Below, one piece after another: positions 34,825-47,293 of a stretch of 64,000 bases of DNA. Each line of letters begins with the position of its first letter. Position 1 is the first letter of the stretch. A model generated the notes under the pieces. It was given only the letters and a program-made list of their open reading frames with translations, did not search any database and was not told the DNA's origin. The position numbers were made by a program, and so were the translations under genes. Source of the stretch: Isoetes taiwanensis (taxonomy: Eukaryota; Streptophyta; Lycopodiopsida; Isoetales; Isoetaceae); NCBI GenBank assembly GCA_021234155.1, contig JAJEKV010000006.1:25114883-25178882 (forward strand). Direction: 5' to 3'.

Positions 34825-37583
34825 AAAACCAAAAAAATGTGCACAACCAAAAGCAAGAAGTTGTAATTTGGAGCCTAAACAAGGCAGAAGAAGCCCTGTG
34901 AAATGCGGAATGGCAGTGAAAATTTATGGCACGTTGGGTACTAATGTGCACGGACACCTAAAAGTTTTTTTTGCTGACTAGTCGAGTTCATGAAATATTA
35001 ATACAATCTATGAGTCTTGAAGAACTCTCAAAGATTCAGCACAAGTGTTACCCAAAGATCTTTCGTTCTAGAAGCAAGAGGCTAATTCAACCTGCTTCTA
35101 GAAACAAAACAACAAATTAAAAATTTCTAACTTACCACTGCAAGCAGATACTAAGAAGGCCAATGAACTTGCTAGAGTTATTCTTGCTATTCACCATAAT
35201 TAGAAGCCATAGAATGAAGCCTGCCTTTGCACAAGAGTTGGATAAACGCCTTCTACTATTCGCTTGCCTATATAACTCCTACCTCAGTAATACGGTCAAA
35301 AGGGGGAAACTGCACAAAGGCAGAATGAACATATAAACTAAAGACAACAAACCTTAATTGAAAGTCATTGCATCCATACAGTCTGAAATGCATTCATATT
35401 CTAGTCAGTATTTCACACCTATAACTTGACAGCAACATAAAGTGCTTGGAACATTGACGCTCGCTTCCTGATTAACGATTTCGTGAACATGTTTTGTCAA
35501 GCACAGTCTGCTCCTCCTTCTACTACATATAGCAAACTGAAATACCAAAATGACGTTATTGATAGTACTTACATGTCCCACTCAGGCAGCTAAATCTTCT
35601 AGTGTCTGCCTTACATAAAACTATGAAATCCACGAAACTCCATGCTCACATGTGTGGCATGCATCCAGCAGAAAGATATGCTCAATTTACCACGCAAATA
35701 TTTAGAGCCCAAAATGCCACGCAGCTGTTGCAACTTGCAGTTTTGATAATAGTGCTGGTGATGTTTCAAGATGTTTGATCCTGGAAGATATACCATGAGG
35801 TTTACAAAAATTTGCATTGCTCTATCAAACTTAGAAATTGCAGCAAAAGAAAGGTAGAAGTAGATTACCAATTTGGAGCAATCCACTTTGGAGACCTTGG
35901 CTGAGAAAATGTTGAATTTCTTAAGTCCAATCTTCATCAATTAGATCTACCTGCCTTCTATTTAGACAATGCATCAAATAGTTGCGTTCAAAATGTTTGA
36001 AGCATTCTAAAATGTATAACACGTATAAAAGATCAATATGCAAGACCTCCAATGAACTATCTTCAGGATTTATATGTTAGAAATTTCCAAATGGACCACC
36101 TGGCATCAGCTCAACCTGACGGCAAACACTTGGAAAAATCATCAAAAATGTACTGGTGCCCATAATTATTTGCAGCTCCTCATATATCCACAACCACAAC
36201 CGCGTGCTGCATCACTGGCAAATAAAGAGAAAGCATGAAGTAGATTACAATAGAGATTTATGTTACTTGGTTGTAGTTAGTTGGGGAGCTCTAATGGCAA
36301 GAAACTATTAGCCATGCATGTTACTATTCATTTTGGTCCATCCAAGTTCTGATATCTGTGAGTATCAACAGGGATGCATGCTTTATGCTTAGTATATCTA
36401 CAAACCACAAAGTATAATAGTCGTGGCCTCCATGTCCTCATCTATACTGTCAAAATGAGCACAAAAGATTCTGTATGAATATCAGAAACATGCTCACATG
36501 TGTGGCATGCATCCAGCAGAAAGATATGCTCAAATGCCACGCAAATATTTAGAGCCTAAAATGCCATGCAGCTGTTGCAACTTGCAGTTTTGATAATAGT
36601 GCTTGTAGCTTGCTGAAACTCGGGCACTCCCGGTACTTGTCCAACCTAAAAATGGAATCAATGCTTCACACAATAAGTTACTTGCTTATCGGTTGCATTC
36701 ATCTTCAACTATGGTAAGCCTTGACATACTCCAAGAGGCATGCCAACAACAACAGTCTTGAATAAAGCTATCAAGAAACTAACTCATAAAATATGTCAGG
36801 TCCCACACGTTATACGTCTACAAAAAAGAAAAGGGCCTTTGTCGTACGTGCCACCCACTAACATTCCAAGGCATAAACAGTAAATTCAAAGACAAACAGA
36901 AGAGCCCATCACTTCATTATGAACCTCAAAAACTCTATTCAGCACTCAAGAGAGAACATTTGAATTCTGAAATTATGCACACATTATTCCACTCTCGACT
37001 TCCCAATTCTATTCAATATCTAACAGAACATATGATATGAAATCTGAAAATATCATTTGAATGATGGAACTTACGCACACTACTCCTGGAAGAAAAAGCT
37101 CAAAATACTACAGACTACACGTAGCAATCACACATGCACACTTCAAACACCCAACATGCAAAGATGGCTTTCTTTTCCAGAAAAATATATACAATAAATA
37201 GATCATTCTATAATTAAATGACATATGAACATCGAAGTGAACCAACATCAAATGCAAATATGAAATCTAGATCTCTAAACAAAGAACCTTCTTCTCTGAC
37301 TCTAATCTTAACCTTCTCTGACTCTAATCTTATATGCTATAATGCCATATTACTATTGTTCTGATTAGAGGTAGCAAAAGCACTTGAGCAATAAGTCCGA
37401 AATTGAATCCGGGGGATACTCCAATAGCAATGGTCCATTTGCTTGCAAAGCTGTAGCACAGCACCTAACAACCATAAAAATAGCAAAATTCCTTCACTCA
37501 TGTCCAATATCATTATTTACTCAATACAACTAAGCTCTTAATACATGTCCTTACCACTATGCACATTAAGCCAGGTTTGTTCT
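34825..37583. other. Spacer with a dispersed ~120-bp repeat
   Basis: The sequences at 35641-35763 and 36489-36608 are the same ~120-bp unit in direct orientation (CATGCTCACATGTGTGGCAT through GCAGTTTTGATAATAGTGCT). The rest is AT-rich with no supported gene. A frame of 109 codons on the minus strand (35611-35940) covers one copy and has no domain. Confidence 0.6.
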
Positions 37584-38547
37584 CTACAGGCCCGGGTTCT
37601 GAAGCAACTTGTTGATCAAGAAATTCAACAGCTTATCCTGCAGTGCCTTAGCGTCCAACTTACTCTGGAGAACCTTGGCGTCAAGGTTCTGCAGAATTCC
37701 TGCAATAGAACAAAGTGGAGTCTGTTCAGTGGTCTCTACGGCTCTCTCAGGCAAAAATGGCTGCTCTTGTCCACCCTGATCAGCAACATATGTCTGCTTA
37801 GCCCTTGTACTCAATTTCCTCCTTGACTTGGAACGAGTTCTGCTCATGGCGTCAAAGCCTTCAGCTTGTATCATGGCTTCAGGATCTGGCTCTACAAAAT
37901 TTAGCTCGGTTTGTTTTCCTTTAATCTGTCTAGCTGCTGCATCATAAGCCAGCGCTGCCTTTTCTGCAGTGTCAAAAGAGCCTAGCCAAAGACACACACC
38001 TTGATAGGGATCTTGAATTTCTGCAGCCCACTCACCAAAGGGCACCAGAGGGCCTCTGAAAAAAACCCCTCTATAGTGACGCTTGCGCTTATTATTAAGC
38101 GCAGAGTTCATTTCAGATCCAGAACCAGATGAATCAACAGCCTTCTCATCAGTAGTCCCTAGGAAGTAACAAACAAAGACTATTACTACATGCTACCATT
38201 AAAGCCATATTGATATAAAACTAACAAAAATATGAACAAAAATACACACCTAACTCGTTAGAGGCAGACTTTTCATTATCTCCACTATATCCTTGACCTT
38301 GTAAACCTTGGCCCTCCACAGAATTACGCTTCATCTCTTCCTTCATAGCCTGAGTCCCAACATGAACACCACCATTACCTCCATGTCCAGCCACAATTTT
38401 ATTGTTCTCAGTTCCAATAAATGCTCCATTCTTAGCCTTGTTCTCAACATTTCCAAACTTGAACAATCTTTCCATGGCATTTTCTCCATTTCCAAGGACA
38501 GATGTCTCCCAATCTGACCAGGATTGAAGAATATCATGAGAAAACAT
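37584..38547 (-). CDS. AP2/ERF-domain transcription factor
   Basis: Two exons on the minus strand, 38250-38547 and 37584-38158, join at a CTAACGAGTTAG/GTGTGT donor and a TTCCTAG acceptor, giving 290 residues from the ATG at 38547. The frame is open upstream to about 38607, where it meets a stop, so the true start could lie in an earlier exon. The AP2/ERF domain starts at HYRGV and runs through [40 protein letters not shown] and TELNF: the WAAEI and WLGSF cores and the amphipathic helix are well kept. The first DNA-contact strand is odd: where QRPWGK is usual, the gene has [11 protein letters not shown]. The N-terminus is acidic with Gly/Asn stretches. The C-terminus has Leu-rich repeats ([19 protein letters not shown]). 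Nuclear regulator by family; target unknown. Confidence 0.82.
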
Positions 38548-39237
38548 GTCCTCCCGGAGCACGAAATCCACATCGGGCACAGACTCTTCAGGCAGGGCGT
38601 AGTCTCAAACTCCTACTCAGGATAGTCATACCCATTATTATAAAAACACTCCTGTGCATCTGCACCTGCAGAGGGCTAATACAAAAATCCCTGCCCTCCG
38701 AACCCAGGTCCAGTGTCGGACGTGATACCATGACACATCTTGAGTTGTTTCTGTAGAAGTGAATCCGACTATGGATTTATAAGATTAATATATTTTCAAA
38801 TATCACATTAATATGTGCCTCAAATGAGAGAGGTTCCACCAAATCTGAGACAAAGAATCCAGTAGTGACATATTAGGCTCGGAAACACATTAAGGTACTA
38901 AAAGCTTCAACCAAAATCATGACCGCAACTATCTGAGAGAAAGCGCCGAATTTGTTTCCAACATGTACTAAAAACAATGCAGAAAACCAAAATTTCAAAA
39001 ACAAATCAGCACACACATAGTACCTCTATGCATGAAGTGGCCCACACCATGAATTAATTTGTTCATGTATGATGGAAGATCCTTCTACAACGACATGTGC
39101 CTTTACACCAAGCCTAGGATCACCTCCAGAGATGCTGGAAAGCATGCTCTGTAAAAACTTGCAAGAGTTCCTTTGGGACATGAAATGGTGCTGCCACAGT
39201 GCCAAGTATCAACCTCCAGTAGGGCCCCAGAGCAACA

Positions 39238-39497
39238 AATCTTGCTCTAAATCCATGGGGTGAACTGATGCATAATATCCCTGTAAGATTTCTATTGGCT
39301 AAATTGGGCAAGCGAGATAGTCATAAAAAACTCGAACACCTGCATCTTTTCACTGTTAATGACAGAACGAATCTCACTCTAAATCCACGGGGTGAAGAGA
39401 TGCACAAAACCCATGTAAGAATTCTATTGGCTAAACTGGGCAATCGAGCTAGCAATACAAAAATTGGACACTTTGCATTCTCTCATTGTTAATAACT
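39238..39497. repeat. About 132-bp tandem repeat, two units
   Basis: Units begin at 39238 and 39370 with AATCTYRCTCTAAATCCA and share the GTAAGAWTTCTATTGGCTAAAYTGGGC core and the TTCACTGTTAATGA/TCATTGTTAATAA tail. They have diverged by several percent. Confidence 0.8.
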
Positions 39498-41479
39498 ACT
39501 GCTCCATATACAAAAAATGTGGTCTCACCTCCGTAATGAGCACATGGCTTATTTTTCCTTCCTAAGATTGCGGCTGCAATACAACAAAATATATCAGTAG
39601 ACTGATTATAGAGAAAAGGTTCGACATCTAACATGCAGCAAGAATCTAACATCTCGGAATCTAGCATCAAATGGGGACAAACTTCAAGCAATGCTACACA
39701 AATGGAAACCCAAGCATAATTACGAGCAATCAAAATTCTAGGTTAACATGGATCCATGTTGTCATACCTTAAGGCTGCCAATGATGGAGTAGATATGGAG
39801 CATCCGCAAAATCTACCTATCAAACAACACGTAGGTGCACTACCCTTCGAGTCTGGAACACATGTCACATGGTATGCTATTTTCACTCTCATCTGCCTAA
39901 TACCATGTCCTTTGCCTCGTGAAGTACCTGTTTTAGATTTTCCTTGACATAAACGCAAGCTGCAACATATGTTCCCCTGTTTGCAAACATAAATTGAGTA
40001 AGAAACAAAAATTTTATACATTTAAGAGTAACAATATCATATTTTTTAGAGTAAAAAAGACTGTGTTTTTGTTCTGTAAAAAGTACGATGATAAAGAAGC
40101 AACAATAAAGAAGTAATAATACGATAGCAACTAATGGGTCCATCAACTATGGTTTATATGTTTGTACTATCAATGGGTCTATCATCTATGGTTTATGAAC
40201 ATCTGGGAGAAGTCTGAGATTAAGAAGATCAGTATCTATGCCATGACCTTTGATTTAGTGGTAATACACTAGTCTTAGAACAAATCGAGGCCGCCCACAT
40301 TCGCATTCAATGTAAGGTGGTTGGGCCTAAGACCCAACAATGACAAAATAAAGCAATGTTAGCATGCCATGGGTGTCATACGTCCTATGGGATGCCGCTA
40401 AATGGCATGACGTAAAATTGCTTCTTCTTCTTCTCCTTCTTTTTCTTTTACAAAACGCAAGAACTAGAAGTCAGAAAGCAATATTAGGTTGGTATGTGCG
40501 TCTATTTTGAGGATTGTCGACAATCGATTTTATGAGCCAATGTTCTTAAGATTTATGAGAATACATGTGGAGATTTCATACAATGCAGGGCAAGAATATT
40601 AAATAGGAAAGTTGGCTTAAGGGAAATGCAAAACTCGTAAACATGCCAAATCACTGCTAATCTTTGTATAAATGATTTGCCTGTAGAAAAGTGTCGTGCA
40701 TCGCTCAAACTAATTTTTTTTACATTCCTACATGCGCTTGATAGCTGTGAGACAAGCCACAGGGATAGATAAGTAAAAGTCATCGCTTGGCAGTTCCCGC
40801 AATATCCTTGCATAAAGAATGCCTCTTCAAAATCCACCTATACCTCTTCAAGATCCGTCCTGGCCACTTATTATGCCAACAAAAGGACATGCCCCAGCCA
40901 CACTAGAGCATTGGCTTTGGAATGCCACTGACAAACAAATTGGGGGGCTTTTATTGCTAGCTACAACCTCACCAAATCATTAAAAACAATGTGCCTCTCA
41001 GATTTGATTTTAAAATCTAGGTTTAAATAAATTGATACCTAATATTATAATGGAAAACATTGCCATGTAGCTTCATAGAGTTCCATAGTCTCTCTCCTAG
41101 CATATAATTGTTTTAACAATCATCTTTTAAGTTTAAAAAGTATAACTCTATGGTCTAGCAATAGAGTGCAAGTTGTAGTTTTCATATTATATGTGGGTGT
41201 TCTCTCGAATTTAATTAAAGTTTTGTTTAAATATTACTTAGGATTGTGTAAGCATTACCTTAACATTTCTTTAAGGTAAGGTTCTTAAAGGGTCTATTCC
41301 TACAAATAAAGGATTTTTTGATCATTTTTTACAGTCGATCAATTATATGAGCCAACATTGTTAAGGCCAATAAGATTGCGTGGGAAGATTCATCAGATTC
41401 TCAACAATTTACTTTTTGATTTGACTATATTCCACAAAGATTCGCTGAAAATTCATCAAAAGTCATTATATTGTATAGG

Positions 41480-42470
41480 ATTGTATGAAGTTTTAGAGAA
41501 AAGAAGAAAGAGACATCTAACATTGCTCGAAACCATGCTCTAAAGAACTGTATGAAGCTATAGCGAAAAGAAGAAAGAAACGTCTGACAAATACAAAGGC
41601 ATAACTTACTCGAAATCATCTTCTGAACACACAACATGAGTTATGGGTTCTTGCAATGAAAATGCCACCTTGGCGTTGCACAATGCAACGGCTTAACTTA
41701 CTCGAAATCATATTCTAAAGAACTATACGAAGCTATGGCGAAAAGAACAAAGAAACATCTGACACCGCAAAATGCAAAGGCATAACTTACTCGAAATCAT
41801 GTTCTAAATGCGCAATATGAATTATTAGTTCTTGGGATGAAAATGCCAGCTTGAACAACTCGTGCTACTGCATTGATGAATCTCTCAAATAGACCTTGAT
41901 AAATGCTTGTGAATTTTACATCCACTTTTAGTAAAATATGTTTGCAATTCAAAACTCACATTAAGTGTTAAATATTGACTTGGTCATCAATTGTTATTGC
42001 TAAGTTAGCATTCTATGTTACAATTTCTTTAAGGATATAACAACTCATATTCCTTTTAAGGGTTCTTTTTCTTTTCTTTTAGAATATACTAACTCATATT
42101 CCTTTTAAGAGTTTTTTTTTCTCAATTGCACCCAAATAATAACGTATCATAGCTACGAATGTTTTCATGAATGGGACATGCTAGATCTTACTTATCTAAC
42201 TACAAATGTTTTCATGAATGGGACATGCTAGATCTTACTTATCTTCCCATGCTATACCTCAATGTAGATTATCTGAAGGTTACCTTTACTATATCCGATG
42301 GTGTGCAGTTACGTTTAAACGGAAATTGTATAAGTTCATACAACCTCCTCTTCAGTGCGCTAAGTGTGTATGCATGTTTAGGTTTATAGCTTGTTGACAC
42401 TTGTCTTTTTTATCAAGTCCAAAGTTGACACTTGTATTTTTATCAAGTCCAAAGATACAATTATCAAGTT
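41480..42470. repeat. Cluster of short tandem duplications
   Basis: At least four independent sets are present. TATGAAGYTWTAG-AGAAAAGAA units occur at about 41483, 41548 and 41727, interleaved with TAACTTACTCGAAATCAT at about 41601, 41693 and 41790. ACTCATATTCCTTTTAAG occurs near 42045 and 42090. A 48-bp block (ATGTTTTCATGAATGGGACA) is tandem at 42158 and 42206. A ~30-bp block (TTGACACTTGT...TATCAAGTCCAAAG) is tandem at about 42393-42450. Confidence 0.75.
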
Positions 42471-44003
42471 TAAAAATACAACTATTCTTTTTCCGGCCTA
42501 GACCTTATCATTATAAAATGACCAAACTACAAGGTCACAATAAGTGTGCTCTCTTTTTTTTTGGATGTTCCTTTTATATTACCAAGACTATTAAGACCTC
42601 GGACAGACTCATTATTCCAGTTAAAGAATGACTATCTATAAAAGTGGACAGGAGACACCTCCGCAAAATGAAATAGGCCAAAAAAAGCACCTGTCTTCGT
42701 AATGAGCCTTAGCTGCAAGACTCCACGTGTCTCTAAAGAGGTTAGTCTCTTTTCAGCTCGGCACTTCAAAGTTGGAAGGGAAAAGGTTGTCATGCCAGCT
42801 CTAATTTACAAACCAGTTCGGCACTTCAACACTATGGATACGTTTTGCATGTCTAGTTTTTGTTGCATATAGCTAGATATACACTCTTGCCTGTGGTAGC
42901 ATGATAATGTAAGAAACATATTGGTTGCTCTAGAGGGTTGGTTTCCTCATTGCTACCCTAAAACTTGAACAATTGGGTCTAAATGTATTTACTTTGAGCA
43001 ATGTATGGTCAAGCTCAATACCAATTACTTGAAAGAGAAGAAAAGACAGAAAATTGGACAATATGCCAAATGCCACTCCAACCAAATGCCAAATGCCACT
43101 CGGGGCAATCAGGCCACATGTAGTCACTGCAGAATACAGTCATCATGTCAAATAATTCATTTTCTTTGCATTAGCAAATCAAACAAATAACGGTAAACAA
43201 ATTTACGCAGACTCCTTTGATGTAATATCTTACATGGAGACAACTCAAAAAAGAAAGCTCTATTATCCAAGTAATTACTCAAAATATATAACACATGGAT
43301 ATACATTAGAAAGAATGGCAAATAGTTCATTACCTCCTTTTTAAAATCTCCAAGAACTGAAACAGCCATGTTTATTATGTGGCATGTCCTACCAGGTAGC
43401 AGATACTTGGGCATAACTTGCAAATGCAAGATCAATTTCTCAAGCAAGAGTATCCAATCAAATTCCCATTGTATATTTTGTCCAAAATGCGAAAATATAG
43501 TTGTTCTAATTCTCAGCAGAATACAAACATGTAATACTAACCACAATCATGTGGTAGATGCACTAAATTTAATACAGCACAACAACTTTAAGACGATGAT
43601 GTGCAAGCAACTATCTCCCATGCGCCTTCCAAAAAAACATATATTGCTTGAGGCATTACACGGAGGCACATGGAAACTGAAAAATCAACTACCATCATAT
43701 TTGATATCTGGAAAAGAACCTGGCAGATAACCTCTTCAGGAGAAGAATTGGGAGCTATGAATGCAACAATAATTTTTCTATTGTAGGGTTTCATCCAGAA
43801 GATCCAGGTTCTGAACGTTGTGTAGCCGTTGTGTGACCATCTACCGTGCTAATTGGGTCTTAGATGAGCCTGTTGGTGTAACCTTTGGTGTAAGTGTTGG
43901 CGTGATATAACTGCAATGAAATTGACTTCCTGAAGTAAATATTACTTTTAATACTTGTTTAAAACATATCATCAGAGCTGATAAAGCTAGGATTTGAAGT
44001 TAC

Positions 44004-44194
44004 CTTCTTCATCTTCCCATGTCTGTCTCAATTTTTCCATTTCAGAAAAATATCCCCTTAGTGGGGTCACACCATCTGCTAACAGAACAGCATAAATTAC
44101 TTAAACATCGCAACATCTTATAATTGCCATTTAATGTTTGAGCAGAGCCACCTCTGCTATTCAAATGAGAAGCCCGTTCTAAAAATTCAGCTCC
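44004..44194 (-). CDS. Two candidate exons of an unrecognised gene
   Basis: On the minus strand exon 44152-44194 (acceptor CAG, donor GTGGCT) and exon 44004-44075 (acceptor TTAGCAG, donor GTAACT) join in phase. The junction codon reads Asp, and the peptide runs GAEFLERASHLNSRDGVTPL then RGYFSEMEKLRQTWEDEE. It is charged and helix-like. The paired splice sites and maintained frame suggest real exons. I do not recognise the protein. Nearby candidates on the same strand at 44662-44762 and 47577-47627 could belong to it. Confidence 0.4.
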
Positions 44195-44639
44195 CTGAGA
44201 AATAAACAAACAACCCATGAGTTCGCATCTTTTCTACTTAATCATGGACAATCGCAAAATAAATCACATAAATCTCTAACTCAATGTAAAGAAAAAATAA
44301 TATGCTCTGAAATAGATACCACTTATAGAATACAAATCTCACAACAGAGTCATAATTTCATGGTAAACCGAACAGTTTTCAAGGATATATAAGCCATGCA
44401 AGAAAAGATAACATCCCTTACAATTTAGAGAAATTCAAAAAGCTGATACTGTATTCTGGAATGCGTATACTACCAAATGAACTGCAACTCCCCAATGCCA
44501 GAGAGAGAGCATATGATAAGAGATCTAAATTTATATCAACAAATGCCAGTTAAAGGTATATAATGCCAGAGTGACTAACCCGAACGACATATTGGTCACG
44601 GGCCACAAATTATAAGAGATAAAAATACCAGTTAAAGGA

Positions 44640-45490
44640 TTCACAATAGAATCCATCTCACTCTGCTCTAGGAGATAATTGGGATTCGGGAGAGGATGAT
44701 CTGTGACGTTTGTTTTTGCTAGTTTCATTCTCATCGGAGCGAAAATATGAATGCCCATCTAACTAAAAATATGAATGCCCATCTAACTAAACAGTTAGAC
44801 ATTCTGCATCACGGAAGATGCATCATGGCCTGCTGAATTTCTTGCCATATTCCTTTTCTTATCTGTGCTAGATGAATCGTGTGTAGCACATATCCTGTCT
44901 CGGTCCTAAGGTAAAGTCCGAGACATGTCCAGGTAGAAGTGGGTGCGACTCCCATCTGTCTTTTGATCTTTCTTCTGATCTGGGCTAGACGAATCATGTT
45001 TAGAACCATTACCACTTCCCGCAGATTATCCTCCGGAAAACCCTGGCGGGTATTTTCTCTTATATAGAATATTCAAGAAGAATACTTGTACAGACAGCCC
45101 ATAAAAATGACTCAACTTGCTTATGATTGTTGCAAGCAGATAAGAGTTTTGGAAGAGCCGAAGGAACATAGACATTACGCAAGAACTTGAACCATAAGGG
45201 ACTAACATGCTTTAACACACTAAAGAAATAAATCTTAAGTATATTTAGTTCTCTTTACTCCAATTTTAGCACTTTTGTGCCTCTTCTAAGCTCCCGTGAT
45301 TGCAATATATATCAATTAGAGCAGTGCCCAGAATGACATTTGATTCTAGTCTATTCCTAATAATATGATCATGAACCACCCCTGCAAAAGATCAATCCTC
45401 TGCTACATTCTCGAAGAAAATATGATATTGACTTGCTTCAACCAGATTGCCATGGTATGCAAACAGGCGAATGAGGTGATCACTCAAAAC
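44640..45490. repeat. Segmental duplication, copy 1
   Basis: Two parts, 44649-44893 and 45321-45490, recur joined together at 46862-47293 in the same orientation. The 427 bases between them in copy 1 (44894-45320) are absent from copy 2, so either they were inserted into copy 1 or deleted from copy 2. Within the first part, ATGAATGCCCATCTAACTAA is itself tandem. Confidence 0.85.
44662..44762 (-). CDS. Candidate Ser/Lys-rich exon, same strand
   Basis: Between a TTTTTAG acceptor and a GTGAGA donor lies a frame reading LDGHSYFRSDENETSKNKRH then RSSSPESQLSPRA. It resembles low-complexity Ser/Arg-Pro segments of nuclear RNA-processing proteins. The exon is duplicated at about 46862-46980. Its link to the exons at 44.0-44.2 kb is inferred from strand and spacing only. 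Confidence 0.3.
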
Positions 45491-45718
45491 AGGAACAAAA
45501 TATTGTCTCCATGAACCCTGCAGCTTCATTCTGCAATCCTTGAGCCCCTGCAGAATAAAGCCTAAGGATTGCCCTCTTTGAACCTTGCGACCGCATTCAA
45601 TGTCTTTCTTTTGTTCACATTCTTGCAAAAGAAAGTGTACATTATCTGTTGTAATAGAATCCCCTGTTGTCCCATGAGCTCCGAAACCACATTGCCTCAT
45701 GCAATAAACCCACTTCAC
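45392..45718 (-). pseudogene. PPR protein fragment
   Basis: The frame reads NVHFLLQECEQKKDIECGRK then, after an unusual stretch, VLSDHLIRLFAYHGNLVEAS. It matches the first repeats of plant PLS-class pentatricopeptide proteins, where LLQECxxKKDLxxGRxVH is followed by a DHLIRLFAxxGxLxEA type repeat. PPR proteins bind organelle RNA. Only about one and a half repeats survive and the usual VF and W residues that should follow are lost. Part of it (45392-45490) recurs at 47184-47293. Confidence 0.6.
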
Positions 45719-46164
45719 ATAAATCTTTCAACCTGTGGGGCAGTAAGAAAATTATATAAAGTTGATCCTAGGAATGAAAAAGGATTCAATCTTACTAATC
45801 TAATCTTACTTGTTTCCAAAGGCAGGGCGCAAGCTTGGAGACAACTTGCAGAAAGGTTGCATCAGACTGACTGAACAAATAAAGATCCATTACCAAAATT
45901 CTGAATGGGATAGCACAATTCGGTACAAATTTTTGGCAACTTTGGACATAAAACAACTCCATAAACCCTAGACTTTTCAGGCCATGTCAGCCAAAGTCAG
46001 AATAACCAGGACTTTGGCCAATAGTCTCAAGTTGAACCTTTGCACAAAAAACTTTGTAGCATGTGCCCACAAGAGAAATGAAAGCCAACATCATTCTGAA
46101 GGCCAGAAAGCAGATCTCATTCTTCTGTGTCGCCAGCAAGAACAGAGGTTTGGGGATAAGAAAG

Positions 46165-46445
46165 AGGTGCCAAATCAAATATACTCTAAGCAGACAGATG
46201 CAAATCATTCAGCCCTGCTTCCTGCTCTGCTTCCTGTAAGCACCAAATCAAATGCGCAGTGACCTAAGCAGAAGAATCTAAATGTTCTAGATGCTCTTCC
46301 AAACGAATCTGTGAGTGCCAAATAAACTGTACACAGACCTAAGCAGAAGAATGCAAATGTTTGGGATGCTCTTCTAGACAAACCTTCAAGTGCCAAATTA
46401 AATCCACAATGATTCAAATAGAAAAATGTCAATATTTGTTGCAAA
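46165..46445. repeat. About 75-bp tandem repeat, three to four units
   Basis: ACCTAAGCAGAAGAAT begins units at 46262 and 46337; a more diverged unit follows near 46410 and another precedes near 46185. Each has a GTGCCAAATMAA block. On the minus strand the repeats are translated as similar ~25-residue stretches, which is a by-product rather than evidence for a protein. Confidence 0.7.
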
Positions 46446-46861
46446 AAGCTCAACAATACAGCAAAAGTACCTTAAAGCAAAAGCCTACAGCTTTAAATCC
46501 GATGCCCCTGCAAGAAAAACCAATGCAATTAAGCAGATCTAAAATATACAGCTTTTAAAAAAGGGATCTAAATCTTTTAAATGACATTAGCAAAATCAAA
46601 TGAAAGATGAGTTACCGGATACAGAACACGTGCAAGGGCTAGATTTCAGGCAACAACTTGCTAGAATCAAAACTGGAAAAATTGATTTGGCTCTGCAAGA
46701 ATAACCAAAGATGAATTTGCAGAGTGTAGCAATTTCAAAGAGTGGTAAGCAATCAAACTATTATACGGATAAGCTATATACAGAATGGCAATCTCACAAA
46801 ATGCAGAAGCTTTACCTGCTATAGGCCAATTGTTGACATAAAGTGCTGCTTTTGCAGCCTA

Positions 46862-47293
46862 GGAATCCATCTCACTCTGCTCTAGGAGATAATTGGGATT
46901 TGGGAGAGGATGATCTGTGACGTTTGTTTTTGCTAGTTTCATTCTCATCAGAGCGAAAATATGAATGCCCATCTAACTAAAAATATGAATGCCCATCTAA
47001 CTAAACAGTTAGACATTCTGCATCACGGAAGATGCATGATGGCCTGCTGAATTTTTTGCCATATTCCTTTTCTTATCTGTGCTAGATGAATCGTGTGTAG
47101 CACATACCAGAGCAGTGCCCAGAATGACATTTGATTCTAGTCTATTCCTAATAATATGATCATGAACCACCCCTGCAAAAAGATCAATCCTCTGCTACAT
47201 TCCCGAAGAAAATATGATATTGACTTGCTTCAACTAGATTGCCATCACCATGGTATGCAAACAAGCAAATGACGTGATCACTCAAAACACTTC
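46862..47293. repeat. Segmental duplication, copy 2
   Basis: Same sequence as 44649-44893 fused to 45321-45490, with few substitutions. The fusion point is near 47107. The copy includes the Ser/Lys-rich candidate exon and the end of the PPR fragment. Confidence 0.85.

Larger units (their letters stand above)
38608..43990. other. Spacer with tandem repeats, no recognised gene
   Basis: Frames here are short and lack domains. Notable repeats are listed separately (39238-39497 and 41480-42470). Around 43070-43105 AAATGCCACT-type units repeat. No RNA gene was recognised. Confidence 0.45.

Noticed and set aside
46205-46456. Minus-strand frame encoding ~25-residue repeats
   Set aside because: The repetition follows from the 75-bp DNA tandem repeat, not from a protein repeat family.
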